Shown here: piece after piece, positions 1 to 11,223 of the stretch
Position numbering within the stretch: position 1 is the first letter of the stretch
Layout: each line of letters begins with the position of its first letter
Source: Trametopsis cervina
Taxonomy: Eukaryota; Basidiomycota; Agaricomycetes; Polyporales; Irpicaceae
Assembly (NCBI GenBank): GCA_022385755.1
Contig: MU278361.1
Coordinates: forward strand, 163,186-227,185
DNA: 64,000 nucleotides
Direction: 5' to 3'
Program-made: the position numbers and the translations under genes
The notes under the pieces: model-generated
Database searches by the model: none
Told to the model about the DNA's origin: nothing
Seen by the model: the letters and a program-made list of their open reading frames with translations, nothing else

Positions 1-98
1 CTGGAGGGCACATTGCGCGTTGTCTCCATCGTCTGGTAATCGTCGTCGTAGAGGTGCCTATCTGGAAAGGCTTTAGTCTGTTCGTCGAGGTAATACTC
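1..98 (-). CDS. possible internal exon of a gene running off the left edge
   Basis: Read on the minus strand, the sequence after a good acceptor (gtgtccag, ending at 99) stays open for all 98 nt to the window edge. It encodes an acidic, Tyr-rich peptide beginning EYYLDEQTKAF. No domain is recognisable and I could not place the upstream exon: the sequence to its right holds only short open stretches. The acceptor and the hydrophilic composition favour a real exon, but 98 open bases are weak evidence and it could be chance. Confidence 0.3.
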
Positions 99-778
99 CT
101 GGACACAAGACAATTTAGGAGCTTGCAGGAGGCAGCGGAGATGCGCCTCACTCTGCTTCTTTGTGTTATGCTACAAGCATTGAAGCAGGTGTTGCCGCCA
201 TGGAGCTATACCCATAAGCTGAGACTGGCTGAGGCTAACGATGTCAATACAGCAGCACATTTGTATCTAGTAGCGGAACGGGCCTTGTTTGAAGGAATGG
301 GCAGAATTGGACTCACCGGACATTTATCGTTCCAACCCGGATACTGTAGTGAACATGGTACGATAAGATGTATTGAAGCTTAAGCGTAAAAGTGACAGTA
401 TAGCCCCAGATCGTGCCACCCAGCTACTCAGCCTGCGCTCCGAGCAAGATGGAAGCAGGCCATTTCAAGTTGCCACCGACCAGGACACCAGTCACTGCGA
501 CGCGCCGAAGATATCATCCCACCGTGCAAATTACACTGGAGATAAATCAGGAGCAGTGCTCAGGCAATGTATGGCGGTGGTTTGTGCGGCGCGGAAGTAG
601 CATGACGGCGGAATTATCAAAACAGGTGAAGAGTGACTGCGCTCTGCAATGCCGAGGTATCCGGGGGCACTGATAGACGCGCCACCCACGTGACCTCATG
701 AAGATCATGAAATGAAAGTGGGCCGATTTCGAGCTTGTTGTGTCTGTTCTCTCTTGACCGTGACCTTGCGCGACGACC
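99..778. other. SRE1 upstream region, no gene supported
   Basis: About 680 bp before SRE1. The short reading frames here begin at GTG or TTG, overlap one another on both strands and lack coding character. The only motif I can point to is a CACGTG palindrome at 687-692. Confidence 0.5.
687..692. promoter_or_regulatory. E-box CACGTG upstream of SRE1
   Basis: A CACGTG palindrome lies about 90 bp before the SRE1 start, in the context GCCACCCACGTGACCTCA. SREBP-type bHLH proteins are known to bind both E-boxes and SRE (ATCACCCCAC-like) sites, and the left half here resembles an SRE. Autoregulation is an inference; a 6-bp palindrome can occur by chance or serve another bHLH protein. Confidence 0.3.
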
Positions 779-3700
779 ATGGCCTCGCCCCCACTATCGT
801 CGGCCAGCTCGTCTACGGGCTCCCCTGCGCTCTCTGTCCAGACTCCCGAACAGCTGTCTAAGACAGAACCTTCCGACCCCATGGCGTTTGACAGCCAGGA
901 AACATTGGAATTACTTCTGCAAACTATAACGCAGAATATGGAGTCTTCTAACGGCGAGAACAACTCAGACGATTGGTCGCAAATGTCTGCTTGGACCACT
1001 ACAGACCCCAAAGCCGCTGAACTTGCTCAGAATTTTGACTTCTCATTTCCTATGGATCTCGACTTCGACCCGACCATGGCGGTAGACCCAAGCGCACTAC
1101 ATTTCAATACGTCCATGTTCACACAACCGATGTCCTCGGAAAATCCTTACGTTCCGTCGAGTATGGATGATCTAATGGCTGCGTCCATCTTTGCGAATCA
1201 AGCATGGCCTCAGGCAAATAACATCGAACCCGGCACTGGTCGTCGTCTCAGTATCACCTCATCCTCTTCCTCATCCGGCGCCTCCCTTTCCCCGATACTG
1301 GAACCACAATCTGCAGTTAGCAGCTCGTCTAGTAGCGCTAGCAGCGACTATGGTGATTACTCTCTCAACGAGTCGGACCCTGCCTACGAACTCGCTCAAC
1401 GAGTCCGTCAAAGCGCAGGAGTAACGCTTGCTGTACCGGTCAGTGCGCAGGTTCAGCAGCTTGCGGCCGCAAGCATCCATAACCAGAACAAGGTCGCTAT
1501 CCCCCGCCTTGCGAGGCCCAGTTCACCCCCTGTCGTTAAGCGAGCCTCTCCGCCGATAGACTTCATCTCTGGAGGGTCTCCAGTGGCTTCATCTCCATCC
1601 GACTCTACCTCATCTAGCGCAAGCGCAAGTCCAAAGCCCGAGCCGTCCGTCGTCATTGGCGTTAGCGGCCGTCCCAAGACGAGCCACACAACGATTGAAC
1701 GTCGTTACCGTACCAACCTGAATGCGAGGATTACTGGTCTTAAGCAGGCCGTTCCTGCTCTCCGCGTTTTGGAGCTCAAGAATGGCGCTCCTTCACCTTA
1801 TAACGACGTTGTCGATTCACGAGGCTTCGTTGACGGTGTGAAGGTTGCCAGGAAGATGAGCAAGGCCAACGTTCTCGGAAAGGCTACGGAGTACATTCGG
1901 TACGACCTTTTGCATTGTCTACCCTGCAGTGCTCTGACCAAACCGAGTATAGAGTCCTCAAGAAGCGTGAAGCCCGCCTCAAACGAGAGCAGGACGGCCT
2001 AAGATCGCTTGTGAGCGGCCTCGTCGGTGGTCCGGCACTTCTCAGGGAATGGGAACGGGAATGGAAGGACAAGTTTGGCGGTGACGAGACTGATGAGATC
2101 GAACTCGGCGATGCGGCCGGGGGCAGTGACGATGAGGACGGTGACGGCGACGATAGTGACGGCGAGGAAGGAGAGGAGGGTCGTGCTCGCAAGAAGGCAA
2201 AGGTCGTAAAGGCTCCCAAGAAGGAGAAGGTTGTGAAACCAGCACCGCCGCCTCCTGCACCTCTCGCACCGGGCGCGGTGCCAGAGAAGAGGAAGCGTGG
2301 TCGACCGCGCAAGATTCCTTTGCCACCTGTGGTTTCTGCGCCGATCACCCTCCAACCTATCGAGGGCGCCATGCCTGCCTATCAGCCCATGCAGCCACAG
2401 TCACAGGAGCCTGGTGCTGCCCCGGCAACTGCTCAACCAACCCAACAGTACCTCCTCGCAGCATTCGCGTTCTTCTCCGTCTTCAACTCCCCTCTCGCTT
2501 CGTCATTCGGTCGGTCGCATCGCAACCCTGACCAAAACCACTCACATCACGGTGTCGTTCTCAATGCTCACCCAAGCATGGTCCCCACCGCATCCGCCAC
2601 TACTGTCTCATCCGGCTATTCTACGAACGAGCTGGTGCAGGCCTTCCATCTGCTGGTGTCCACACTAGTTTTCTTCTACATCGTCTTCCCCTGGCTGACT
2701 GGCGCGCTCCGCCGTAACCGACTCGCCTCAGGGGTCCTGCAGAAGTTCCGTTCGTCGTTCTCGTGGAACCACAACAACGCTGCCGAACCGGCCGCTGTAG
2801 CGTTCGTGCCTTCGAAAGCGCAGAGCTATCAGCGCGCGCTGCTCATGGACGCCCTCTCACCAGTGGCAAGGGGTTCTCCAGATGAGGCTACTCGTCTGCG
2901 TCAAGCTCTCGGCGTCACTACCGGAGTGTTGGGCTTGATGCAGAGTGTCATCAAGGCCGCCCGCATCGACCGTGGCCTGGAGATGAATCAGCTGGAACAG
3001 CGTGCATGGGTCAGGCTCGGAGAGTTGATTGCATTCAACGGTTCGCCGCATTTCTTGTCACTTCACATGTCTACATGCTAACGATCTCTACAGAATCTGT
3101 CTCGAGAGCCACTCGTCTGCAGACGTACTGGTGCATGGCTTGGCACGTCTCGACTTTCGCGACCTCCACTTCAGACTTGACCACCCTCGCCCTCATCATC
3201 CTCCCTATCTCGCGTTCTAAGGCGACAGAACTGTGGACTCGTGCCGAGAAGCAGGAAGTCCTTCGTCCGTACGAGCGCATCGTCCTCTCGAACATGTCGG
3301 TGGAGGACGCAGCCGAATGGCTCGCGAAGTGGCAGCGCTTCCATGATCACGAGCGAAAGGGTCGGTGTGCAGCCTGCGAGAAGCGTACTCCCCTCGGTAT
3401 CTTGGCTGCTATCTTGACCCGTGAACGTCTGCGCAAGCACGCAGCGGCGATGTTCGTTCGCACTGTTATCCCGAGCCGCGTAGAAGACGATGGCTATGGA
3501 TACGAAGCGGACGACGCTCCTGCTGAGTACGATGCTGAGCAGGAAGACCGCGATGACCAGGACCGCTTGGAGACCATAAGAGCGGGCAAAGCCATCGGCG
3601 GGCGCACTGCCGAGCTCGCCGTCCTCCTTGAGCGCATCTGGGACACCGGTTTCTGCTCCCCCGAAGACTTTGCCTCCCGCCTCGGCCGGAACGAAGTCGC

Positions 3701-4049
3701 ACCCGAGGACTTCGGGTGTGTCGACGAGCACGACCTCGCGCGCAACGACGAAGCCGAGATCCGCACGCTGCTCAATGCGACGCAGATCTACAGACGCATC
3801 TTCCCGTCTACGTTCCCCTCGTGCGCGACGGCCGTGTCGGTCATCCTCTCGCCGCCGCCGTCGCCGTCCCGCAAGAACCTGGCGATGCATGTGTCGCTCC
3901 GTGCGGCGCTGGCCTCGTCGGCGTTCGACTTTGATGCGGAACTGTTGAAGGACGAGAGGCTCGGTGCTGTGCTTGAGGATGCGCGGGACAGGGTCAACGA
4001 CATGTTGACTGCGCTTGAACGCTCCGTCAGGCGGAACGCACGCGCATAG
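779..4049 (+). CDS. SRE1: SREBP-type bHLH transcription factor Sre1
   Basis: Three exons, 779-1899, 1953-3040 and 3094-4049, join in frame to 1,054 aa. The Ser/Pro-rich acidic N-terminus (about aa 1-295) looks like an activation region. The bHLH starts near aa 299 with HTTIERRYRTNLNARI, which has the Tyr typical of SREBPs in the basic region. The second helix (KANVLGKATEYI) is followed by a basic leucine-zipper-like stretch split by intron 1. Two hydrophobic segments near aa 538-558 (YLLAAFAFFSVF) and aa 599-626 (LVSTLVFFYIVFPWL) fit the hairpin that anchors the precursor in the ER. The long C-terminal half matches the fungal Sre1 C-terminal domain in position and size. Family knowledge: the N-terminal part is released when sterols or oxygen are low and activates ergosterol genes. 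The loop between the two helices is unusually long. The ATG at 779 is the first in frame after the presumed leader. Confidence 0.93.
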
Positions 4050-4437
4050 GGCATTGTTTATCTGAGGATCTTTGTTTATTAGTTGTGGTAGCTTGGGCTG
4101 ATGTTTGGTAGGCTTGGTTAGGACGATGTTAGACGTTAATTTATCCCCTCCTGTTTGATAGCTTGGTGTACATTATTGATCCCATTTACGTAGTCTCGAT
4201 GTCTTAATTTGAAGATAACTTCTGTTGTTCCAATTACTAGAGGGAGACTGACCATTGAACACTGCCTTCATGCGTTGAGACGATGCGACAGCAGATACAC
4301 ATTACTATATACAGAGAGAATACAACACTAGCTATCTAGGAATACATGCATAGATGGTACACATTGGCCATAAGACCATGCATTAGTATGTGGTGACGAG
4401 AGATTCCTGGATAGCAATCGCGAACGCGATATTATTA
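4050..4437. other. convergent 3' region between SRE1 and the YSC84-like gene
   Basis: AT-rich spacer between two stop codons that face each other. It should hold the 3' UTRs of both genes. I see no ORF or RNA gene in it. Confidence 0.5.
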
Positions 4438-6274
4438 TTAAACAACCTCGACGAAGTTGGCAGGGAAAATGCCCGTGCGTCCATCGACTTTGCCGGTCCA
4501 CCATGTATCGGTATTCTTGCTCATCGACGTCACAGTGATTACTTGACCCTTTGTAAAAGACAAATCTCCAGACTACACGACATTCGATCAGCTATCATTA
4601 TGGTGCAAGATACGGTACGGTGCACACCTGAACTGCCTTGAAGTCAAATAGAGCAATCGCCCGAGCGACCCCTTCATGCGGCTGGAGGGGCCGATTTAAC
4701 TCTGCCTTGGGAGTCAACTTCGGGGGAGGACCGCTTGGCTGGAACTTCGTAGCATTCGAGGTTGGTGCTCCAAAGACATCGTAATCCTCGTCGAGGTCGT
4801 TAGGGGCGTCCAATGATACAGGGGAGCGGTACAATGAGTCTTCTCTGAACGGGTTCGTCTGCGTCTTGCCAAAGCGCAGCGATGAGGACGGCGTGTATGC
4901 GCTGACAGACCGCTTGTGTGTTGGCAGGGTCGAGCCGGCGCTCTTAAATGGGTACTCGTCGCGGTCGCCAAACGGAGAACCCGTGGCACTCGACCGTGGG
5001 CCTTTACGTGGCGCGTCGTTCGGATTGAAGTCGGAATCGAACTTCGTGGCAAAGAAGTTTGTTGTAGATTCGGGCTCCTGCTCTCGCTCTCGAGTGCTCG
5101 GTAGTGTGGCTGACCGATTCCTCCCGGTAATTGGCGGGCTTGCCTGGTTTGGATCCTCGCTGAAATCGAAGTAGGAGGTTAAACTGCTTTTCCTGCTACC
5201 CATGCCTGGTCTAGTGGGGGGACCATTTTCATTACGCGGGCTTTCGACACCTCCAAAGATGTACTCGGCATCCGAACGTGCGTTCTGCTCGTTGACCCAG
5301 CGGCGGTTGCCTGGTAGGCCTGTCAGTGACTCAAGTGTGCGAATGAATGGCTGTACCCAGTCCGGAGGGGGCACAGAGCCGCTCAGCAACATCTTTGCGG
5401 AGACATCTGACCGGTATGCCTGCGCATTGGCATCTTGACGCTCAACGATAACTGAACCTTCCAATGATACGCCGCCGAAGAGACCTCTCGTCTTCGAGTA
5501 CGTGTACCTGCAAGAAATGAGTCTTCCAAGTCCGCAAAGATGGCGTAAGAAACGTACATTGCGGCCACTTTGCCCTTCGTATTGAGTGAGCCGAGCGCTT
5601 CTCCATTTCGGCCTAAGGGGCCCACTGCAATACTCAGGTTTCCACCGAGCGTCAGCGATCCGGCCGCCATGAAGGATTGCTGCAGGGTCTGTGAGCAAAG
5701 GGCCTTCCGGAAATGATCTGCGTACTCACTACAGCCTAATACCCAGTTAGTCCCACTTGTGACGCATAAGCAAAGGGAGTAAGCTCACCGATCGAGAGTT
5801 AAGCACCAAGAGGAAGTCAGTCATCTCAGCTCCTGCTTGGCCACCGACACCAACACCGGCGGTACCAATGGCGCTAGGGGCACTCCATGCTATGAATTGT
5901 GTAAATGATTGCCAGACGAAGAATATATCTCGACCTACTTCCGTCTTGCAGCTTCGCTATCACTATTCCACTGCCTGCGCGCGCCGAGAACAAGAACCCG
6001 GCCTTGAATACGGTAAAGATCGCAAAGCCCTTGGCGTTCTCAAGGACACTTCGAGGTATGACCTATCATAACGTACCATGAGCTCTCATACATATCCGGA
6101 GGTCCAGAGGAGGCCCTTACTCCGTCCAAGCCATTGTTCCCGCCATCGACGAATGATTTGACTGTTATATATGAGCGTTTGAGACTCGGGTACATGGAAA
6201 TCGAACTTACATATCTGAGCAGCCTTCTGGCATTCCTTAGGTAAAGGCTGAGGGAGTGGCGAATTGAACTTCAT
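4438..6274 (-). CDS. YSC84: Ysc84/SH3YL1-like SYLF and SH3 domain protein
   Basis: Eight exons in transcription order: 6274-6211, 6161-6121, 6062-5939, 5889-5789, 5735-5730, 5679-5558, 5507-4628 and 4572-4438. All phases agree and give 490 aa. Residues about 1-210 form a SYLF (lipid-binding) domain: PLPKECQKAAQIFKSFVDG, then ENAKGFAIFTVFKAGFLFSA, GSGIVIAKLQDGTWSAPSAI and LTLGGNLSIAVGPLGR. A Ser/Pro-rich, probably disordered linker follows. The C-terminal about 58 residues are an SH3 domain (ALFDF, then TWWTGKVDGRTGIFPANFV). Family role: cortical actin patches and endocytosis, binding phosphoinositides and Las17-type proteins. The fifth exon is only 6 nt (GCTGTA, Ala-Val); omitting it breaks the conserved SYLF core. 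The gene is head-to-head with the D-amino-acid oxidase gene. Confidence 0.92.
5730..5735 (-). other. 6-nt micro-exon of the YSC84-like gene
   Basis: GCTGTA lies between an intron ending in attag and one starting in gtgagt. Each neighbouring exon ends or begins in phase 0, and the two residues Ala-Val restore the family pattern before QSFMAAGSLTLGG (the yeast homologue has Ala-Val at the same place). Skipping it would drop two residues but keep the frame, so this call rests on family similarity rather than on frame. Confidence 0.7.
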
Positions 6275-6893
6275 GGAAGTTGCGGATGAGATGTGCCCTT
6301 CTGCGCATGAGACGGAAACAATTATTATGACCACATTACGAGCATTGCCGCCACCTGCGTATATTGGCCGGCCCGGTCAGATGTCGATTCACTTCCCGCA
6401 TATGGCGGAGTTCAAACTGTTTGGGTATAAGTTGTTCGATCATTTTGTGCACGATTTTCTTCCAGCCAGCACCTTATCACTTTTTTCTCGATGTCTCCTT
6501 GAAAGAAGTCATTTATATTCTGGCTAAGAGGAAAACAAGCTCCCTTTTCGCTAGCAGTTCTAGGCGTACGCGCGATGATGGTCTTCTAGATAGTAGGGCG
6601 GGCTACATAGCTTCTTGTCACCTTCAAATGATGATACCGGTTCACACACAATGCGCCATACCTCAGATTGCAGAGTCATTGAGAGGAATCAAGCTTGCCG
6701 TGAGTACTCGCATTGTGCTTCATGTACTGAGACTATTCTCTTCCCTTAGTCAAAGTTGCTCGAATACACATGACCTGTACGGTTTCTCGGTGTGTAAATC
6801 AAACATAGTAGTGACTCTTATCTCGTCAGGTGCCATCGTCTGGCAACTACATCTTGGGGCTGTGCCTGTAAACCAGCTTGACTCTTAGCTATC
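6275..6893. other. divergent promoter region, YSC84-like / D-amino-acid oxidase
   Basis: A 619-bp spacer between two divergent start codons. A 174-codon plus-strand frame here starts at TTG and shows no domain; I do not treat it as a gene. No other feature is supported. Confidence 0.4.
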
Positions 6894-8363
6894 ATGTCAA
6901 GTCCCCCAAAGAAGCGTGTAGTGGTCGTTGGAGCGGGTAGGCGACCCATTTCTCTCTCGTGTATTCCACTCAGCGAGTGTGTTAGGTGTCATCGGCCTGA
7001 CCACAGCTGTGAAGATTCAGGAAGAGGGGCATTATGATGTAACCATCATCTCGGAAATATTCCCCAGTGACCCCAAGGACATACGGTACACGAGCTTGTG
7101 GGCAGTAAGTCTCATGCAATGTATACTACCACACCAGATCATAATTTATGTGCTCAGGGTGCACATCATGTCAGCCACGCGGAGGGAGAGCCAAAGCAAC
7201 AAGGTTAGCGGACGATGACTCGCATTGCGGTTACTGTGCTGACCGACCTTTCCCAGCTATCGACCAGGAGACGTTCAACGTACTATGGAACCTCTCTGCC
7301 CCGGGAGGCGAGGCCGAAGGATGTTTCTTACGCATTCGTGAGACTGATTTCTTTTACGATGGAAGAGATGTCCACCTCGATTGGATGCCCGACGTGAGCT
7401 AGGGTTTTATCATCGTTCAACCCACGCCGTTGCTGACCCTGTACGTTAGCATCAAGTGCTGCCATCTGAATCACTGGTCGCAGGAGCCGGACGAGGTATC
7501 ACATTCTCAACTGTGACCATCGACACACCAGCATATTGCAACTATCTTTTGTCCCGCTTCCTCGGGAAAGGCGGCAAGATCGTCAGGGGCTCAGTACAGC
7601 ATCTCAATCAGATTGCAGAAGGTGGCCCGCACGCCTTCACATCCAGCCGAGCGGGGAGGGACGCAGTGGACGCCATTGTCGTGTGCACGGGCCTGGGGGC
7701 GAGAACTCTAGGTGGCGTGGAAGACAAAGACGTCTACCCCGTGCGCGGACAGATTGTGATCATACGCGCACCGTGGATTAGGTTCGGCATGACAGCAAGT
7801 CACGCTTCTTCTGGGCTTTGGACGTATGTCATCCCACGCAGGTCTGGCGATGTGAGTTATCAATGATCTATCCAACTCTTGGCAGATTGCTCATCTCCTT
7901 TCTAGGTTATTCTGGGCGGTACCAAAGTGGACAACGACTGGTGATCACATTGAGCTTCAATATCCGGGTCTATACACCTAACGTTCTTGCAGGTATCCTG
8001 TCGCCCGTCCGACCACTACTACAGAGATACTGGAGCGCTGTCTAGCACTCTGCCCTGAATTAGCACCACCGGAGATCAGGTCGCAGCGCGCGCCTACTGT
8101 GGAGGATCTCCGCCCTTTGATTGTGGAAGAAGGCTGTGGATTCCGCCCCGTGCGCAAAGGCGGAGTTCGGATTGAAGCCGACAACTTGAATCTCAATGGC
8201 AAGGACTTACCAGTAATATATAACTACGGGTAAGTAAGTTATTAGACTGTTTGACACTGCTAACTTGCGGCATTGTGCTTTCAGGCATGGTGGCGGAGGA
8301 TACCAGTCCTCGTGGGGTACTGCATCTATTGCTCTGGATCTATTGAAGAATGCATTGGTTTAG
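6894..8363 (+). CDS. DAO1: D-amino-acid oxidase (FAD)
   Basis: Eight exons (6894-6936, 6986-7104, 7158-7203, 7257-7393, 7450-7851, 7906-7940, 7993-8229, 8285-8363) give 365 aa, the usual length for the family. The N-terminus is a Rossmann dinucleotide-binding motif (VVVVGAGVIGLTTA) for FAD. Near the C-terminus YNYGHGGGGYQSSWGTA matches the D-amino-acid oxidase signature, except that the His usually before N-Y-G is Tyr. The enzyme deaminates D-amino acids to 2-oxo acids, ammonia and hydrogen peroxide. Most fungal homologues end in a peroxisomal SKL-type tripeptide; this model ends in ALV, so peroxisomal location is not supported. Its stop lies only 62 bp from the stop of the convergent NUDIX gene, so the 3' UTRs probably overlap. 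D-aspartate oxidase is the main alternative substrate class. Confidence 0.92.
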
Positions 8364-8425
8364 ATCCTCGAGCGACCTCGAAGGATTCATATACCAAATG
8401 CCCTCGTGTACATATATCTGTAGTT

Positions 8426-9258
8426 CTAGACCACCTGTTCAGCAAACCACCACTTCTTCATTTTATTGTCCTTCGTGAAATCGCCGCGGCCGACGAACGG
8501 CCGGTTCGCGAGGAGCATGGGCATCCAGAACACGTCATCCGCCCACATCCTCTCGAATGGAATGGCCGGTAATTCGGACTTCGCGTCGCTGCCATCTGAG
8601 AACCATTCCGGACGCATTTCGTCGGTCCTGTGTGGGTGGCATTCATAATTATTACATACTGTAATTCTGATAACGTGGGAGGGCTACTGACTCTGTAATG
8701 TCACCTGAGTACTCATCAGCGACGAACAGCTCAATGTGGAATGCCGCCTTGGTGCCCTCTAAGAGGAAAAATAAGGTACCACAACGACGTAGCGGAGCAG
8801 TGACGCCTGATTCCTCCTGTCAAGTGGTGAGAATATCAGCAATATGGGTTGAAAGTTGCAAGGCTATGTCGCACCTCTAATTCGCGAACTGCGGCTTGCG
8901 CTGATGTCTCGCCGGGTTCCACTTTCCCACCGAATCCATTGTACCTGTATGATGTTCACAGGTTTTGTCAGTCTACCCACCCACCTGACTGATGCCACAA
9001 GTCTACGCACATGTCAGAGCCAAAGCCACGTTTCTTGTAGCCTAGCAAAATCTGTGAAATTTACGAGCACGTTCTTCAATATGTCTGTCTAGTAGACCAG
9101 GAGAAATTCTTGACCTTGCCTTTCTGGCGAATAAACGCGTTCGTGTATAACTTGATTTTGTCGAATGGCATCCATTCACCCTCCCCTCCACTGACTTCAT
9201 GTATTAATTTACCTTCGTACGGAAGTCCCAGCGGTGGAATGTCTTCTGTGGACGGCAT
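8426..9258 (-). CDS. MTH1-like NUDIX hydrolase
   Basis: Five exons: 9258-9115, 9051-9011, 8944-8875, 8816-8692 and 8627-8426, giving 193 aa. [27 protein letters not shown] leads into the NUDIX box GX5EX7[15 protein letters not shown], then VRELEEESG split across exons. The N-to-D-M-x-N-G-F-G-G layout is that of MTH1-type 8-oxo-dGTP / 2-OH-dATP diphosphatases, which clean oxidised nucleotides from the pool. The protein is longer than human MTH1, with about 40 extra N-terminal residues before the KLYTNAF strand. I chose the ATG at 9258 because the open frame upstream starts only at a TTG; an earlier exon cannot be excluded. The first donor is gtcaag, which is weak but the only one keeping the frame. 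Confidence 0.85.
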
Positions 9259-9599
9259 CGTGCGATTATCATAAACGCGATGAACGTTTGGGATCAAGCT
9301 ATTCGAGCGTTAGTCGTGCATTTGACAAGTGGTAAATAAATACACGTCGGAGCAGGAGATACACATGGCCCTTTATATTACCATTACTACGATTTTACCT
9401 AATGTGTGACATTTGACTGTGATCCTGTACCTTCGAACGGAAACCACAGCTACACTGGCGAAGTGTTCAGTCCAAGTCCCAGTTAAATAAAAATCCAGGA
9501 GAAGGATGTCCGTTACATCATTAATACAATATCGTCAGCTGGTCCCAAGACCGCGGTGTAGATGGAACCCCAAAAACCTGTAGCAAATGCGTCTAGGTT
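9259..9599. other. spacer between NUDIX start and desaturase stop
   Basis: Both neighbours are on the minus strand, so this 341-bp stretch should hold the NUDIX promoter and the desaturase 3' UTR. It is AT-rich with no supported ORF. Confidence 0.4.
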
Positions 9600-11013
9600 T
9601 TAATCCGTCGGGGTGGACGGTCTGGCCTCGTCCTCGGACGCCAACGCCGAAAGCGCAGCCTCCCGCTCTGCCTTGGCCAGCCGTTTCACCCTGGAAAACA
9701 TGCCGACCTCCGGATCCCTGATGAAGTTGACAATTACCATGGGCCAAGACGGGTGTGACGGGATGGTATCGTAGAATTCCGGAGCGAGGGCGCGTAGCGC
9801 AGGGAGACGTGTCCATGGGATAGAAGGGAAATCATGATGCTCGTTGTGGTAGCCAACCTGCAACTACCATCAGAATCTGAGTCAGTCATGGATAGCGTTC
9901 ACGTACATTGTAAGCCAGAACGTTCAATGGCCCGTAGTACGAATAGGTCTCCTGCTCAAGACCATCCCAGAGGTAATGCTCAGCAATGAAGTGACCAGCA
10001 CATGGGTGCAGGCTACCGGCAAAGAAGCTCGACAATATCAGATACATAAAGGTATTTACGCCAAAGACCTTGATGCAGGCGTAGTCGAATATCAACTGAG
10101 TGGCGATATTGACGACGTGCCATTGGGTAATGCGTTGCGCTCGCACAAATCCAGGGCGAAGAGCGTAGAACAATATCTGGAACGTTCTGTTGGATGTCAG
10201 GACCAATGCTCTGAATGTCACAGTCGACTCACGCGAAGAACACCTTTCCGAGGACATTGTTCAATACCACAAGCTCAATGCGGGTAGGTAAGTCGGTATC
10301 CACGCCATCTTCTCCCATCTGCTTGTGATGTTCCAGGTGGTATTTCTGGGATGGATGTAAGTATTTGCAGACACGAACGAGATGTTTGTGCAGACCTTGA
10401 AAGTAGCGCAGTAAGGAATGCCGATAGGTAGGTTAGCGAATATAGCAAGTGCTTTGTTGGCTGTGATACCCTTGAACGCCAGGTTGTGGGTGATCTCGTG
10501 AATAGCTAAGAACAGGTTGTGGTTGAGGGTTCCTCCAATCGCATATGCGCATAGCAAGAACCACGGGGATAACGGGTGTACATGCCGGAGAAGTACAGCC
10601 ACCGCTATTTGAATGGAAACAACACACAATACAACCCATTTCGTGAGCGGTTCATGGCCCATGAGCTTGGTCACCTGGATCCACGACACTCTATTCAGTA
10701 TGAAGGCTATCGGACGTGTAATAACAACGCACTTCGGGATGTGCCTTCATGATCGCCATTCTCCTACTCCGGTGAGGCTCTTCTGTCATCAACCACAGGA
10801 AGTCTGACGGGTCCTGAGGTGGTCCAAACCGAGAAACACCATCGTCCTTCGCGTCGGGAGAAACGATGACCGTACGACGTGGAGGCCTTCCTTCGGAGAG
10901 CGACTCAGCCCCTCCGAAGTAGGAGTAATCTGAGTAGAGGATACGTTGAAAAAAGAGTAAGCTTGGATATGAATGCACTCACCGACCGTCTGTGTTTTGG
11001 GCGGGGAGCCCAT
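9600..11013 (-). CDS. DSD1: sphingolipid (dihydroceramide) delta-4 desaturase
   Basis: Six exons: 11013-10983, 10929-10733, 10674-10396, 10345-10233, 10186-9907 and 9857-9600, giving 385 aa, close to the family length. The N-terminal part contains the DES lipid-desaturase stretch (DYSYFGGAES, then RFGPPQDPSDFLWLM). Three histidine boxes bind the di-iron centre: HEITHN, HLEHH and HNEHHD, with hydrophobic membrane segments between them. The enzyme introduces the 4,5-trans double bond into dihydroceramide in the ER, the step toward fungal glucosylceramide. Fungal homologues often lack a fused cytochrome b5, as here. Bifunctional delta-4 desaturase/C4-hydroxylase activity is possible in this family and cannot be judged from sequence. 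Confidence 0.95.
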
Positions 11014-11223
11014 CGTGGAGAGGACTGTCGTCGTTACGGTTTCGGAAATTGGCAATAGTTGCACGACTTAATATTCTTTAGTCGCCCAGGCGTCTATGGG
11101 TCTAGTTGGCCTTGTTTACCAAGGGCTTTAGATCCTAACAGCGGCAAATAAATGTCGCTCTGATCCTTTCGCTGGTACTGCGTTCATAGATCCATCGTCT
11201 GCCCAACAAGGCATCTATGCATT

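Noticed and set aside
1884..2372. Minus-strand Pro/Ser-rich frames opposite SRE1
   Set aside because: They mirror the acidic and Lys-rich coding sequence of SRE1 exon 2 on the other strand.
6364..6888. A 174-codon plus-strand frame between two divergent genes
   Set aside because: It begins at TTG, has no recognisable domain and occupies a promoter region.
9258..9297. Upstream extension of the NUDIX protein by 13 residues
   Set aside because: The frame is open but begins at TTG; the first ATG is at 9258.
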